Shown: one piece after another, positions 17,244 to 26,796 of the stretch
Layout of the letters: each line of letters opens with the position of its first letter
Numbering within the stretch: the stretch's first letter is position 1
Source: Micromonospora sp. RP3T
GTDB taxonomy: Bacteria > Actinomycetota > Actinomycetes > Mycobacteriales > Micromonosporaceae
Assembly (NCBI RefSeq): GCF_003027925.1
Contig: NZ_PYPS01000006.1
Span: forward strand, 124,001-188,000
Length of the DNA: 64,000 bases
Reading direction: 5' to 3'
The notes under the pieces: model-generated
The model's database searches: none
What the model was told of the DNA's origin: nothing
What the model saw: only the letters and a program-made list of their open reading frames with translations
Translations under genes and position numbers: made by a program

Positions 17244-17776
17244 GCCAGCGCCTCCACGTGGGTGGCCCGGGCCGCGGCGATCGAGCCGAGCAGCGCCGCC
17301 CGGTCGGCGGGCGCGGTCGCGCCGGCCTTGGCGGCGTTCGCGTGGCCCTGCTGCTCGGCGCGGCGCAGCTCGGCGAGCACGGCGTCCGGAGCGTCGGCCG
17401 GTGCCCCGGACGCCGGGCCGGTCGGGCCGGTGGCCGGGCCCGAGGGCGCCGGCCGGCCGATCACCCGCCGCAGCTCGTCGGCGTGCGCCCGGTGCGCGTC
17501 GGCGATCGGGGTGAGCCGCGCGGCCAGCGTCGGCGCGGTCGAGGCGGCGGCCCGGTGCCGTGCCTCCAACGCGAGCGCCTCGGCCGCCAGCGGCTCCAGT
17601 GCGTCCGGCGGCGGTGGCTCGTCGTCGCGGTCGAAAGGATCACAACCAGTCAGCGGCGCGGCCGCGCCACCGAGCGCCACGAGCGCGCCGGCACGCAGCA
17701 GGCGACGCCGGGAATGCCCCGCTCCGCCCTGGTCGGATGGTGTTCTGCCGATCCCCACCGGACAAGTCAACACCAT
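17240..17776 (-). CDS. Tat-exported lipoprotein, ferritin-like helical protein
   Basis: 178 residues from ATG 17776 with GGCGGGG upstream. The N-terminus has a twin-arginine stretch (SRRRLLRAG, Arg23-25), a hydrophobic core and a lipobox LTGC with Cys45, so it is probably exported folded and lipid-anchored. The remainder is Ala/Glu/His-rich helices ([35 protein letters not shown]), compatible with a ferritin-like bundle. It overlaps the DUF4439 gene by 4 nt and likely acts with it. No function is established; metal or redox handling at the envelope is a guess. Confidence 0.75.
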   Translation of the reverse strand: MVLTCPVGIGRTPSDQGGAGHSRRRLLRAGALVALGGAAAPLTGCDPFDRDDEPPPPDALEPLAAEALALEARHRAAASTAPTLAARLTPIADAHRAHADELRRVIGRPAPSGPATGPTGPASGAPADAPDAVLAELRRAEQQGHANAAKAGATAPADRAALLGSIAAARATHVEALA

Positions 17777-17965
17777 CCCCGCCACCCCGTGGGGCAGGGT
17801 CGTCGGTGCGCCGCCCGGTCCGCCACCCGGCCCAGGCGTTACGCTCTGCGCAGCCACCGGGCGCGAACGCCCCGGTGGCGTGCCGGCATTGCGGGTCGAC
17901 CGCGCACGCCGGCCCGGACGAACCCGGCCCCGACGGGCCGTGGCAACAGCAGAGAGGTGCGCGGA

Positions 17966-18619
17966 ATGACGCAGCGTGGCCGTGCCACCCGGTCGTCCGG
18001 GCCCGCCGGGCGGCCCCGCCGGTCCGACGGCCCGCGCGGTCCGGAGCGGAGCGGCGCACCCCGAGGCGATCTGGCCGCCCGCCGGGCCCGGCTGCGCGAG
18101 GTGATCGAGCCGGTGGTCACCGCCGCCGGCTACGACCTGGAGGATCTCTCCGTCTCCCGGGCCGGGCGCCGGCACGTGGTCCGGGTGATCGTGGACGCCG
18201 ACGGCGGGATCAACCTGGACGCCGTCGCGGACGTCTCCCGGGCCGTCTCCACCGCGCTGGACGCCGCCGATGAGGCCGGCGGCGACATCGTCGCCGGCGA
18301 GTACCAGCTCGAGGTCAGCTCGCCGGGCGTGGACCGCCCGCTCACCCTGCCCCGACACTGGCGGCGCAACGTCGGCCGGCTGGTCAAGGTCACCGTCCGC
18401 GGCGACGCCGGGGACCGGCAGCTCACCGGCCGGGTCACGGCCGCCGACGACGAGCGCGTGACGCTGGAGACCGACGCCGGCTCCGCCGCCCATCCGTACG
18501 CCGAGCTCGGGCCCGGCCGGGTCCAGGTGGAGTTCTCCCGCCTGGACGACCTGGCCGACGCCGACCTCGACGACGACACCGACACCGACGACGAAGATCT
18601 GGAGGACGAGGAGAGGTGA
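17966..18619 (+). CDS. rimP: Ribosome maturation factor RimP
   Basis: 217 residues from ATG 17966 with GAGAGGTG upstream. It assists maturation of the 30S subunit. The conserved core begins after a ~30-residue basic, disordered extension: [19 protein letters not shown], the [20 protein letters not shown] block and [15 protein letters not shown], which is the family signature. It ends in a strongly acidic tail (about 25 residues, mostly Asp/Glu). It heads the rimP-nusA-ylxR-infB block; nusA overlaps by 4 nt. Confidence 0.95.
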   Translation: MTQRGRATRSSGPAGRPRRSDGPRGPERSGAPRGDLAARRARLREVIEPVVTAAGYDLEDLSVSRAGRRHVVRVIVDADGGINLDAVADVSRAVSTALDAADEAGGDIVAGEYQLEVSSPGVDRPLTLPRHWRRNVGRLVKVTVRGDAGDRQLTGRVTAADDERVTLETDAGSAAHPYAELGPGRVQVEFSRLDDLADADLDDDTDTDDEDLEDEER

Positions 18620-19659
18620 ACATCGACCTCGCGGCGCTGCGCGCCCTGGAGCGCGAGCGGGAGATCCCGTTCGACACGATCCTCGCGGCGATCGAGACCG
18701 CGCTGCTGACCGCGTACCGGCACACCGACGGCGCCGAGCCGCACGCCCGGGTGGAGATCGACCGTAAGAGCGGGGCCGCCTCGGTCTACGCCCAGGAGAT
18801 GGACGACGACGGCACGGTCGCCCGGGAGTGGGACGACACCCCGCACGACTTCGGCCGGATCGCCGCGATGACCGCCAAGCAGGTGATCCTCCAGCGGCTG
18901 CGGGAGGCCACCGACGAGGTGCACTTCGGCGAGTACGCGGGTCGCGACGGCGACCTGGTCACCGGCGTGGTGCAGGCGCACGAGGCCCGCAAGGAGAAGG
19001 GCATCATCAGCGTCGACCTGGGCAAGCTGGAAGGCGTGCTGCCGCAGTCCGAGCAGGTGCCGGGCGAGGACCCGCAGCACGGCGAGCGGATCCGCTGCAT
19101 CGTCGTGCACGTCGCCAAGGGCATGCGCGGGCCGCAGATCACGCTGTCCCGGTCGCACCCGGCGCTGGTGAAGAAGCTCTTCGCGCTGGAGGTGCCGGAG
19201 ATCGCCGACGGCACGGTGGAGATCGGCGCGATCGCACGTGAGGCAGGTCACCGCACGAAGATCGCCGTACGCTCCACCACGCCCGGCGTGAACGCCAAGG
19301 GCGCCTGCATCGGCCCGATGGGCCAGCGGGTCCGCGCGGTGATGAGCGAGCTGCACGGCGAGAAGATCGACATCATCGACTGGTCGGACGACCCGGCCAC
19401 CTTCGTCGGCAACGCGCTGTCGCCGGCCAAGGCCCTGCGGGTCGAGGTGGTCGACCTGGCCAGCCGCGCCGCCCGGGTCACCGTGCCGGATTTCCAGCTC
19501 TCGCTCGCGATCGGCCGGGAAGGTCAGAACGCCCGCCTGGCGGCCCGGTTGACCGGTTGGCGCATCGACATCCGCTCCGACGCGGAGTCCTCCGGCACCG
19601 CCGGCCGCAGCGGAGCCGCTCACGTACCGGAGCCGGGCGGCGCGATCTCGAGCAGCTAG
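18616..19659 (+). CDS. nusA: Transcription termination/antitermination factor NusA
   Basis: 347 residues from GTG 18616, overlapping rimP (GTGA). It binds RNA polymerase and modulates pausing, termination and antitermination. The N-terminal polymerase-binding domain starts [19 protein letters not shown]. An S1 domain follows ([20 protein letters not shown]), then two KH domains ([38 protein letters not shown]). The length matches actinobacterial NusA, which lacks the C-terminal acidic repeats of E. coli. Translational coupling to rimP is conserved. Confidence 0.97.
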   Translation: MNIDLAALRALEREREIPFDTILAAIETALLTAYRHTDGAEPHARVEIDRKSGAASVYAQEMDDDGTVAREWDDTPHDFGRIAAMTAKQVILQRLREATDEVHFGEYAGRDGDLVTGVVQAHEARKEKGIISVDLGKLEGVLPQSEQVPGEDPQHGERIRCIVVHVAKGMRGPQITLSRSHPALVKKLFALEVPEIADGTVEIGAIAREAGHRTKIAVRSTTPGVNAKGACIGPMGQRVRAVMSELHGEKIDIIDWSDDPATFVGNALSPAKALRVEVVDLASRAARVTVPDFQLSLAIGREGQNARLAARLTGWRIDIRSDAESSGTAGRSGAAHVPEPGGAISSS

Positions 19660-19674
19660 GGGTAGACTTTCTCA

Positions 19675-19989
19675 GTGGCACGACGCGAGCTGCCGGAGCG
19701 CACCTGTGTGGGCTGCCGGAAACGAGCGCCGGCCAGCGAGTTGTTGCGGGTCGTCGCGGTCGGTGACGAGGCTGGTCAGACCAGTCTCCGGCCCGATCCG
19801 GCCCGCAGACTGCCGGGTCGGGGAGCGAACATGCACCCCAATCCGGCCTGCTTCGCGCAGGCGGTGCGGCGCCGCGCCTTCGGGCGGGCACTGCGGGTCG
19901 CCGGGGTCCCCGACCACGGCGCGCTTGCCGAGCACGTCGACGCGCAACCCCCGACGAGCGGTCAAACCCGACCGGTCGCGGGTCGCTAG
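19675..19989 (+). CDS. ylxR: YlxR-family (DUF448) RNA-binding protein
   Basis: 104 residues from GTG 19675. It has the family signature RTCVGCRKRAPASELLRVV and the second block GRGANMHPNPACFAQAVRRRAFGRAL. YlxR homologues are small basic proteins between nusA and infB; they bind RNA and have been linked to RNase P and transcription control. TAGACT at 19663-19668 ends 6 nt before the start, suggesting an additional promoter and a leaderless transcript inside the operon. Confidence 0.93.
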   Translation: MARRELPERTCVGCRKRAPASELLRVVAVGDEAGQTSLRPDPARRLPGRGANMHPNPACFAQAVRRRAFGRALRVAGVPDHGALAEHVDAQPPTSGQTRPVAGR

Positions 19990-20007
19990 CAAGGTAGGAC
20001 GACCGAC

Positions 20008-20022
20008 ATGAGCACACGATGA
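20008..20022 (+). other. Four-codon mini-ORF (MSTR) in the infB leader
   Basis: ATG AGC ACA CGA TGA lies 83 nt before infB, 14 nt after AGG-containing sequence at 19992. A hairpin GCGGG/CCCGC follows it. Short ORFs of this kind occur upstream of infB in other actinobacteria as far as I recall. Function is unproven; translational control of IF-2 is possible. Confidence 0.4.
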
Positions 20023-20104
20023 AGTCGCAGAAATGACCAGGCTTCAAGTGCACGAGTGAGGTTGTTGCGGGTGCTGCCCGCACGACCTCGGAGTGAGGAG
20101 TGCA

Positions 20105-23100
20105 GTGGCAGGAAAGGCCCGCGTACACGAGCTTGCCAAGGAGCTCGGGGTCGAAAGCAAGACCGTTCTCGCCAAGCTCAAGGAGATGGGCGAGTTCGTG
20201 AAGTCCGCCTCCAGCACCGTCGAGGCGCCTGTCGCCCGACGGCTGCGGAACGCGTTCGTGGCGTCCGCCGGTTCGCCGGCGCCCGCCGCCCCGCCGGCTG
20301 CCGCGTCCAGCGGCCCGGCACCGACCCCCACGCCCACCCCGACCCCGGGTGCCCCCCGGGTCTCGGCCCGTCCGATGCCGCCTCGGCGGCCGGCCGCGCC
20401 GACCCCTGGACCGCGGCCCAAGGGCCCGGTCCCCGGCCCGCCGCAGCCGGCGACCCCGGTCGCCAAGCCGGCGAGCGCGCACGACATCGAAGTGGCGGCC
20501 GCGGAGGCACGTGCCGCCGCGCTGAAGGCTGAGCAGGAGGCCGCGGTCAAGGCCGCCCAGGCCGCCCGCCAGCAGCAGCGCGAGACCCCCCGCCGGGAGC
20601 CCCCGGCCGAGGGCGGTCCCCGTCCCGGCCCGCGTCCCGGCCCGAACGCCATGCCGCCGCGTCCGGGTTCCCCGGCCGCGCGTCCCAGCGGTCCGGGTCA
20701 GGGTCAGGGCCCCGGTGCCCGGCCGGGCGGTCGCCCGCCGGCGCGTGGCGCCGGCAACAACCCGTTCGGCATCCAGGGCGGCCAGCAGCGTCCCCCGGCC
20801 GCCGGTGCGGGCGGTCCCCGTCCCAGCCCGGCCGGCATGCCGCCGCGGCCCAGCCCGGCGTCCATGCCGCCGCGGCCGAGTCCGGCGTCCATGCCGAGCC
20901 AGCGTCCGACCACCGGTCGCCCCGGCGGTCCCGGTGGCGGTCGTGGCGGCCCCGGCGGCGGCGCGGGTCGTCCCGGCGGCGGCGGCGGCTTCCGCGGCGG
21001 TCCCGGTGGCGGCGGCGGTGGCGGTGGTTACCGCGGCGGCCCCGGTGGCGGCGGCGGTGGCGGTGGCTTCCGTGGCGGTCCCGGCGGCGGCGCCGGCGGC
21101 GGTGGCGGCGCGCCCGGTGGCGGTTTCCGTCCCGGTGGCGGCGGTGGCCGTCCGGGTGGCGGCGGTCGCGGCCGTGGCGGTGGCGCGGCGGGTGCCTTCG
21201 GGCGTCCCGGCGGTCGGCCGACCCGCGGTCGCAAGTCCAAGAAGCAGCGCAGACAGGAGTTCGACAACCTGTCGGCCCCGACCATGTCCTCGGGTGCGCC
21301 CCGCGGTCAGGGTCAGGTCGTCCGGTTGTCCCGTGGCGCCTCGCTGTCGGACTTCGCCGACAAGATCAACGCCAATCCGGGTTCGCTGGTCCAGGAGATG
21401 TTCAACCTGGGCGAGATGGTGACGGCGACCCAGTCCTGCTCCGACGAGACCCTGCTGCTGCTGGGTGAGCACCTCGGCTTCGACGTGCAGATCGTCAGCC
21501 CGGAGGACGAGGACCGCGAGCTGCTCGCGCAGTTCAACATCGACCTCGACGCCGAGGTCGCGGCGGACCGCCTGGTCAGCCGTGCGCCGGTGGTGACCGT
21601 CATGGGTCACGTCGACCACGGTAAGACCAAGCTGCTCGACGCGATCCGCAAGGCGAACGTCGTCGCCGGCGAGGCGGGTGGCATCACCCAGCACATCGGC
21701 GCCTACCAGGTCCACGTCCCGCACGAGGGCGAGGACCGCGCGGTGACCTTCATCGACACCCCGGGTCACGAGGCGTTCACCGCCATGCGTGCCCGTGGTG
21801 CCCAGGTGACGGACATCGTGATCCTGGTGGTGGCGGCCGACGACGGCGTGATGCCGCAGACCATCGAGGCGCTCAACCACGCCAAGGCGGCGGACGTGCC
21901 GATCGTGGTCGCGGTCAACAAGGTCGACAAGCCGGAGGCGAACCCGGACAAGGTTCGCCAGCAGCTGACCGAGTACGGCCTGGTCGCCGAGGAGTACGGC
22001 GGCGACACCATGTTCGTCAACGTGGCCGCCAAGCCCGGTATCGGCATCGAGGAGCTGCTCGAGGCCGTCCTGCTGACCGCCGACGCGTCGCTGGAGCTGA
22101 CCGCTCCGATCGACGGGCCGGCGCAGGGTGTGGCCATCGAGGCGCACCTGGACAAGGGCCGCGGCGCGGTGGCGACCGTGCTGGTGCAGAAGGGCACGCT
22201 GCGGGCGGGTGACTCCATCGTCGCCGGTGGGGCGCACGGCCGGGTGCGGGCCATGCTGGACGAGAACGGCAAGCCGGTCGACACGGCCGGGCCGGCGCGT
22301 CCGGTCATGGTGCTGGGTCTGACCACGGTGCCGGGTGCGGGTGACACCTTCCTGGCCGCCGAGGACGACCGCACCGTGCGGCAGATCGCCGAGCAGCGGC
22401 AGGCACGGCGGCGGGCGGCGTCGTTCGCCAACTCCCGTGGCCGGGCCACCCTCGAGACGCTCATGGAGCAGCTCAAGGAGGGCGAGAAGACCTCGCTCAA
22501 CCTGGTGCTCAAGGGCGACGTCTCCGGTTCCGTGGAGGCGCTCGAGGACGCGCTGTTCAACCTCGACATCCCCGAGGAGGTCCAGCTTCGGATCATCCAC
22601 CGGGGCGTGGGCGCGATCACCGAGAGCGACGTCATGCTCGCGAGCGCCTCGTCCGAGGCGGTCACGATCATCGGCTTCAACGTGCGGGCCGCCAACAAGG
22701 TCCGCGAGATCGCCGACCGCGAGGGCGTGGAGATCCGGTACTACACGGTCATCTACCAGGCCATCGAGGAGATCGACGCCGCGCTCAAGGGGCTGCTCAA
22801 GCCGGAGTACGAGGAGGTCGAGCTGGGCACCGCGGAGATCCGCGACGTCTTCCGCTCGTCCAAGATCGGCAACATCTCCGGCTGTATCGTCCGGTCCGGC
22901 CTCATCCGCCGCAACGCCAAGGCGCGGCTGCTGCGGGACGGGTCGGTCGTGGCGGACAACCTCACGATCAGCTCGCTGAAGCGGTTCAAGGACGACGCGA
23001 CCGAGGTCCGCGAAGGCTTCGAGTGTGGTCTGACGCTGGGCGGTTACAACAACGTCCAGGTCGGCGACATCATCGAGACCTTCGAGATGCGGGAGAAGCC

Positions 23101-23110
23101 GCGCGCCTGA
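20105..23110 (+). CDS. infB: Translation initiation factor IF-2
   Basis: 1001 residues. GTG 20105 gives the usual [19 protein letters not shown] start and has GGAG 5 nt upstream; the frame extends 4 codons further without support. IF-2 is the GTPase that places initiator tRNA on the 30S subunit. An N-terminal IF2_N domain is followed by a long Pro/Ala-rich linker. A glycine-rich stretch (~residues 276-368) comes next, then a second IF2_N unit and the G domain (GHVDHGKT 501-508, DTPGHE, NKVDK). The C-terminal domains end in [17 protein letters not shown]. The low-complexity linker is typical of actinobacteria. Confidence 0.98.
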   Translation: MAGKARVHELAKELGVESKTVLAKLKEMGEFVKSASSTVEAPVARRLRNAFVASAGSPAPAAPPAAASSGPAPTPTPTPTPGAPRVSARPMPPRRPAAPTPGPRPKGPVPGPPQPATPVAKPASAHDIEVAAAEARAAALKAEQEAAVKAAQAARQQQRETPRREPPAEGGPRPGPRPGPNAMPPRPGSPAARPSGPGQGQGPGARPGGRPPARGAGNNPFGIQGGQQRPPAAGAGGPRPSPAGMPPRPSPASMPPRPSPASMPSQRPTTGRPGGPGGGRGGPGGGAGRPGGGGGFRGGPGGGGGGGGYRGGPGGGGGGGGFRGGPGGGAGGGGGAPGGGFRPGGGGGRPGGGGRGRGGGAAGAFGRPGGRPTRGRKSKKQRRQEFDNLSAPTMSSGAPRGQGQVVRLSRGASLSDFADKINANPGSLVQEMFNLGEMVTATQSCSDETLLLLGEHLGFDVQIVSPEDEDRELLAQFNIDLDAEVAADRLVSRAPVVTVMGHVDHGKTKLLDAIRKANVVAGEAGGITQHIGAYQVHVPHEGEDRAVTFIDTPGHEAFTAMRARGAQVTDIVILVVAADDGVMPQTIEALNHAKAADVPIVVAVNKVDKPEANPDKVRQQLTEYGLVAEEYGGDTMFVNVAAKPGIGIEELLEAVLLTADASLELTAPIDGPAQGVAIEAHLDKGRGAVATVLVQKGTLRAGDSIVAGGAHGRVRAMLDENGKPVDTAGPARPVMVLGLTTVPGAGDTFLAAEDDRTVRQIAEQRQARRRAASFANSRGRATLETLMEQLKEGEKTSLNLVLKGDVSGSVEALEDALFNLDIPEEVQLRIIHRGVGAITESDVMLASASSEAVTIIGFNVRAANKVREIADREGVEIRYYTVIYQAIEEIDAALKGLLKPEYEEVELGTAEIRDVFRSSKIGNISGCIVRSGLIRRNAKARLLRDGSVVADNLTISSLKRFKDDATEVREGFECGLTLGGYNNVQVGDIIETFEMREKPRA

Positions 23111-23128
23111 GTGGTGTGCACGACCGGT

Positions 23129-23160
23129 CGACGGCCGGGGCCTTCGGGCCCCGGCCGTCG
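23129..23160 (+). terminator. Transcription terminator after infB
   Basis: A 14-bp perfect stem (23129-23142 with 23147-23160) carries a TTCG tetraloop, 18 nt after the infB stop. No long T-run follows, as is usual in GC-rich actinobacteria. Confidence 0.85.
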
Positions 23161-23190
23161 CCGTTTCCGCAGGCTGAGACAATCTCCGGC

Positions 23191-24234
23191 GTGATCGGGT
23201 ACGCACTGCTCCTCGCCCCCTCCGCCAACCGCGTCTACGCCGACGCGGCCGCCCGGCTGGCCCGCGCCGAACTGGCCGTGTTCGCCGGCTCGGGCGTGCT
23301 CGACGCGCCGCCGTCCGACGCGGAGGTCACCCGCATCGGCGGAGTGGAGTACCTGACGTTCACCGCGCCCGCACCCGGCCTCGGCGCGCGGGACCTGGCC
23401 CACCTGGCGAACCTGTCGGCGGCGTACGCGCTCTTCGAGCGGGTCGGTGACGACCTGCTCCGACCGGTGCCGCTGCATCCGCTGGCCCGGTACGACTCGG
23501 ACCTGATCACCATCCCCAAGTACGCCGGCAAGACCAACGAGCAGTTCACCCGGCTCCTGCTCAACGTCACGCTGCTCGCCTCCGCCGCCGCGCCCCGGAT
23601 GCTCGACGGCGGGCTGGTGGTGCTGGACCCGCTCTGCGGCCGGGGCACCACGCTCAACCAGGCGCTCATGTACGGCCACGACGGCATCGGCGTCGAACGC
23701 GACAGCCAGGACGTGGAGGCGTACGCGACGTTCCTGCGTACCTGGCTGCGCCGCAAGCGGCTCAAGCACACGGCGGAGACCACGTCGGTGCGCCGGGACC
23801 GCAAGCTGGTCGCCCGCCGCTTCGAGGCGGTGCTCTCGCCCTCGAAGGACGCGCACCGGGCCGGTGCCACCCAGCGGATCGTCGTGCTGAACACCGACAC
23901 CACCCGGGCCCGCGAGGTGCTGCGTCCCCGCTGCGCCGACGTGCTCGTCACCGACACGCCGTACGGGGTGGCGCACGGCAGCCGCACCGGCCAGGGCCTG
24001 TCCCGCAGCCCGCTGGAGCTGCTCACCGCCGCCGTACCGGTGTGGCGGGAGCTGCTGCGGCCGGGCGGCGCGCTGGGGCTGTCCTGGAACACCCACGTGG
24101 CGCCGCGCGCGGCGGCCGAGGCGGTGCTGACCGACGCCGGCCTGCGCGTCGTCGACGGGCCTGGCTGGCGGGATCTGGCCCACCGGGTCGACCAGGCCAT
24201 CGAGCGGGACGTGCTCGTGGCGGTCGCGCCATGA
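23191..24234 (+). CDS. TRM11-like SAM-dependent RNA/DNA methyltransferase
   Basis: 347 residues from GTG 23191. The N-terminal ~130 residues (IGYALLLAPSANRVYADAAA) resemble a THUMP-like RNA-binding region. The C-terminal Rossmann domain has motif I VLDPLCGRGTTLNQAL, an acidic SAM-ribose site GVERDSQD and a motif IV reading TDTPYGV, a variant of the amino-methylase (D/N)PPY. The PLCGRGT block matches TRM11/UPF0020-type tRNA guanine-N2 methyltransferases, so tRNA methylation is more likely than DNA methylation. GACAAT ends 7 nt before the start. It sits between infB and ylxP. Confidence 0.75.
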   Translation: MIGYALLLAPSANRVYADAAARLARAELAVFAGSGVLDAPPSDAEVTRIGGVEYLTFTAPAPGLGARDLAHLANLSAAYALFERVGDDLLRPVPLHPLARYDSDLITIPKYAGKTNEQFTRLLLNVTLLASAAAPRMLDGGLVVLDPLCGRGTTLNQALMYGHDGIGVERDSQDVEAYATFLRTWLRRKRLKHTAETTSVRRDRKLVARRFEAVLSPSKDAHRAGATQRIVVLNTDTTRAREVLRPRCADVLVTDTPYGVAHGSRTGQGLSRSPLELLTAAVPVWRELLRPGGALGLSWNTHVAPRAAAEAVLTDAGLRVVDGPGWRDLAHRVDQAIERDVLVAVAP

Positions 24235-24278
24235 CCGGGTGACCGGCGGTGGCCCTGTCTTATCCGGGTGACCGGCGG
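24235..24278. repeat. Short direct repeat CCGGGTGACCGGCGG
   Basis: Two identical 15-bp copies (24235-24249 and 24264-24278) lie between the methyltransferase stop and ylxP. They have no obvious function and may come from local duplication. Confidence 0.6.
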
Positions 24279-24304
24279 CGTCCCGGCGCGTACCGTTGCT
24301 CGCC

Positions 24305-24598
24305 GTGTATACCGGAACCGCGCTGTTCGACCTGTTGCTGCCGGGTGACTCCCGGTCCCTGAAGGCCAAGCGGTCCTACGTCCGGCCGATCGTCGCCGCG
24401 CTGCGCAAGTTCGAGGTCTCGGTCGCCGAGGTCGGCGCGCTCGACCTGCACGGCCGGGCCGAGATCGGGGTGGCCGTGGTGGCCGCCGAGCCGGCCCACG
24501 TCCGCGAGGTGCTCGACTCCTGCGAACGGATGGTCGCCGCCCGCCCGGAGACCGAACTGCTGTCGGTGCGCCGCCGCCTGCATGGCGCGGACGACTGA
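24305..24598 (+). CDS. ylxP: YlxP-family (DUF503) protein
   Basis: 97 residues. GTG 24305 gives YTGTALFDLLLPGDSRSLK, the usual DUF503 start (family pattern: YVG…DLLL…SLKEKR), whereas TTG 24296 would add three residues. The family lies next to rbfA in many genomes and has been associated with ribosome assembly. Conserved elements are SLKAKRSYVRPIVAALRKF, DLHGRAEIGVAVVAAE and the closing CERMVAARPETELL. TACCGT (24291-24296) ends 8 nt before the start, suggesting a leaderless transcript. Confidence 0.9.
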   Translation: MYTGTALFDLLLPGDSRSLKAKRSYVRPIVAALRKFEVSVAEVGALDLHGRAEIGVAVVAAEPAHVREVLDSCERMVAARPETELLSVRRRLHGADD

Positions 24599-24781
24599 CC
24601 CGGCCCGCGTGGCGTACGGCGGCCCGGCCGCGCCGCGCGTCGCCCGGCGGGGCGCGGGTAATGTTCTTCGACGTTGGGCGGTCGGACCCGGCGGCGCCCG
24701 GCGCCGTCCGTCTCCGGCCGGCGGCTCCCGGTCGCGACGCGATCCGGAGTCGGAGGTGACAGTGATCTGGAGGTGGGGGAC

Positions 24782-25291
24782 ATGTCGGATCCGGCCAAGG
24801 TACGCCGGCACGCGGAGCGCGTCCGCGAACTGGTCGCGTCGGTGGTGCGGAGCCAGATCAAGGATCCCCGGCTCGGCATGATCACGATCACCGACGCCCG
24901 GATCACCGCCGACCTGCGCGACGCCACCGTCTTCTACACCGTGCTCGGTGACGCGGCGGCCCAGGCGAGCACCGCCGCCGCGCTGGAGAGCGCCAAGGGC
25001 ATGCTGCGCAGCACCGTCGGCAAGGCACTCGGCCTGCGGCACTCGCCGACGCTCACCTTCGTGCTCGACGACGTGCAGAACCAGGTCAAGCACATCGACG
25101 ACCTGCTCACCGCCGCCCGCTCCGCCGACGCCGAGGTGCAGCGGCTGGCCGCCAAGGCCGCGTACGCGGGCGACGCCCAGCCGTACCGCGTCGAGGAGGA
25201 CGACGCCGACGCGGAAGGCGACTCCCCGGCGGACGACGCCGAGGGTGACTCCCCGGCGGACGACGCGCCGCGCGGCGGCGACCGCCGGTGA
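24782..25291 (+). CDS. rbfA: 30S ribosome-binding factor RbfA
   Basis: 169 residues from ATG 24782, with GGAGGTGG upstream. It binds the 30S subunit during late maturation. The family core is clear: DPAKVRRHAERVRELVASVV, QIKDPRLGMITITDARIT, a KH-like middle, and LGLRHSPTLTFVLDD. The C-terminus is acidic and contains a tandem duplication AEGDSPADD x2 from a 27-nt repeat (~25216-25269), likely disordered. The next gene overlaps by 4 nt. Confidence 0.95.
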   Translation: MSDPAKVRRHAERVRELVASVVRSQIKDPRLGMITITDARITADLRDATVFYTVLGDAAAQASTAAALESAKGMLRSTVGKALGLRHSPTLTFVLDDVQNQVKHIDDLLTAARSADAEVQRLAAKAAYAGDAQPYRVEEDDADAEGDSPADDAEGDSPADDAPRGGDRR

Positions 25292-26367
25292 CCGAGGCCG
25301 TCCCGGGCGGCGGGCCGGTCACCGCCGTGAGCGGCGCGCCGGCCCCCGCCGGTCCCACCGACGCCGACTGGGCGGCCGCCGTCGCGGCGGTGCGGGGCCT
25401 CCACCCGGACGCGCGGGTGCTGCTGATCTGCCACGTCAACCCGGACGGGGACGCGCTCGGCAGCATGCTCGGCTTCGCGTTGGGCCTGCGCCGACTCGGG
25501 GTACGCCACCTCCAGGCGACGTTCCCCGGGCCGGCCGGCGTGCCGGAGCCGTTCCGCTGGCTGCCCGGCGTCGAGATGCTGGTGCCGCAGGACGACGCGG
25601 ACCCGGCACCGGACCTGGTGATCTGCTTCGACGCGGCGAGCGAGTCCCGGCTCGGTGACCTGGCCGACCGGCTGGGCGGTGCGGGCACCTCGCTGGTGCT
25701 GGACCACCACGCCTCGAACACCGGCTTCGGCGACGTCAACCTGGTGGACCCGCACGCGGCGGCCACCTCCGTGGTGGCGCTGGGGCTGCTGGACCGGCTC
25801 GGCGTCCCGCTGGACGCGGCCACGGCGACCGGGCTCTACGTGGCACTGACCACCGACACCGGCTCGTTCCGGTTCGAGGCGACCACCCCCGCCGTGCACG
25901 AGATGGCCGCGCGGCTGCTGGCCACCGGCATCCGCCCCGGGGACATCTCCCGGCAGGTCTTCGACACCCGCCCGTTCGGCGCCGTCCGCCTCTTCGGCGA
26001 GGTGCTCGGCCGGGCCATGCTGGAACCCACCGCCGCCGACGGGCACGGCCTGGTCTGGACGTACGCCACCCGTGACGACCTGGTCCGCCACGACCAGCCG
26101 GCGTACGTGTTGGAGGCGCTCATCGACTCGGTCCGCTGCACCGCCGAGGCGGACGTGAGCTGCGTGGTGAAGCAGTCCTCGGACGCCGAGTGGGCGGTCT
26201 CGCTGCGCAGCAAGGGCGCGGTGGACGTGAGCCGGGTGGCGGTCGGCCTGGGCGGCGGCGGGCATCGCTTCGCGGCCGGTTTCACCGGTCGGGGCCCGCT
26301 CGACGACGTGATCGGGAGCATCCGTGCCGCACTCACCCCCGCCGTGCTGACCACCCCACCCGCCTGA
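25288..26367 (+). CDS. DHH/DHHA1 phosphoesterase (NrnA-like oligoribonuclease/pAp phosphatase)
   Basis: 359 residues from GTG 25288, overlapping rbfA by 4 nt (GTGA). The DHH domain shows ICHVNPDGDALGSMLG, VICFDAA and VLDHHASNTGFG (the DHH motif), and the DHHA1 part has LGGGGHRFAAGFTG. NrnA-type enzymes degrade short RNA oligomers and 3'-phosphoadenosine 5'-phosphate with Mn2+. The rbfA-DHH pair is a conserved arrangement in actinobacteria. A Pro/Ala-rich extension of ~25 residues precedes the domain. Confidence 0.9.
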   Translation: MTEAVPGGGPVTAVSGAPAPAGPTDADWAAAVAAVRGLHPDARVLLICHVNPDGDALGSMLGFALGLRRLGVRHLQATFPGPAGVPEPFRWLPGVEMLVPQDDADPAPDLVICFDAASESRLGDLADRLGGAGTSLVLDHHASNTGFGDVNLVDPHAAATSVVALGLLDRLGVPLDAATATGLYVALTTDTGSFRFEATTPAVHEMAARLLATGIRPGDISRQVFDTRPFGAVRLFGEVLGRAMLEPTAADGHGLVWTYATRDDLVRHDQPAYVLEALIDSVRCTAEADVSCVVKQSSDAEWAVSLRSKGAVDVSRVAVGLGGGGHRFAAGFTGRGPLDDVIGSIRAALTPAVLTTPPA

Positions 26368-26379
26368 CCACTCCGTCCC

Positions 26380-26504
26380 GCAGCCCCGCCACCCCCACCC
26401 CCACCCCACCCCTGACCTTCCCTGCGTCGATCTTGCGTTTGCCGCCCCTGGAACGTCGGTTTCGTACCGAATGGGCGGTCCGTAACTGCCAGATCGGCGA
26501 CCGG
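26380..26504. repeat. C-rich tract plus imperfect inverted repeat after the DHH gene
   Basis: CACCC-type tracts (26385-26413) follow the stop codon. CGATCTTGCGTTTGC (from 26429) then pairs imperfectly with the region ending GCCAGATCG (~26504). An inner hairpin TCGGT-TTCGT-ACCGA lies between them. The left arm matches that at 3884. The remainder of the 429-nt gap 26368-26796 shows no gene. It should hold the promoter of the secreted protein, but I cannot place one. Confidence 0.6.
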
Positions 26505-26796
26505 GGTGTCGGGGCGTGCCCGCCTGGGGTGGGATGTCCGGTTCCGGGGTGGTGGGCGGCACGCTCGCGGCGGAATCGTCGACGGGGTCGCGGCGTTGTA
26601 TCCCGGTGCACGGCCGAGGAAGGCAAGCGCCCGCCCGCCCCCTGGGAATGACGGTGGGGTCCCGGTCGTTGCACAGTCTTCCGGCGCCGCGTCGAGGCCC
26701 CCGCCCCGCGAGCAGCCGGAACCCCCGAGAACTTCTTTGTGCGCCTGACGGTGCCCGCACCCCCCGGTGCGTTGACCCCCGAATGGAGCCTTTCTG

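Noticed and set aside
19478..23206. 1242-codon minus-strand open frame opposite infB and part of nusA.
   Set aside because: High GC leaves few stop codons on the opposite strand; the product is repetitive and infB is unmistakable.
26580..26796. Possible c-di-AMP (ydaO) riboswitch before the secreted muralytic-like gene, as found before many actinobacterial cell-wall hydrolases.
   Set aside because: I could not find the conserved ydaO core elements; only GC-rich sequence without the expected paired motifs was seen.
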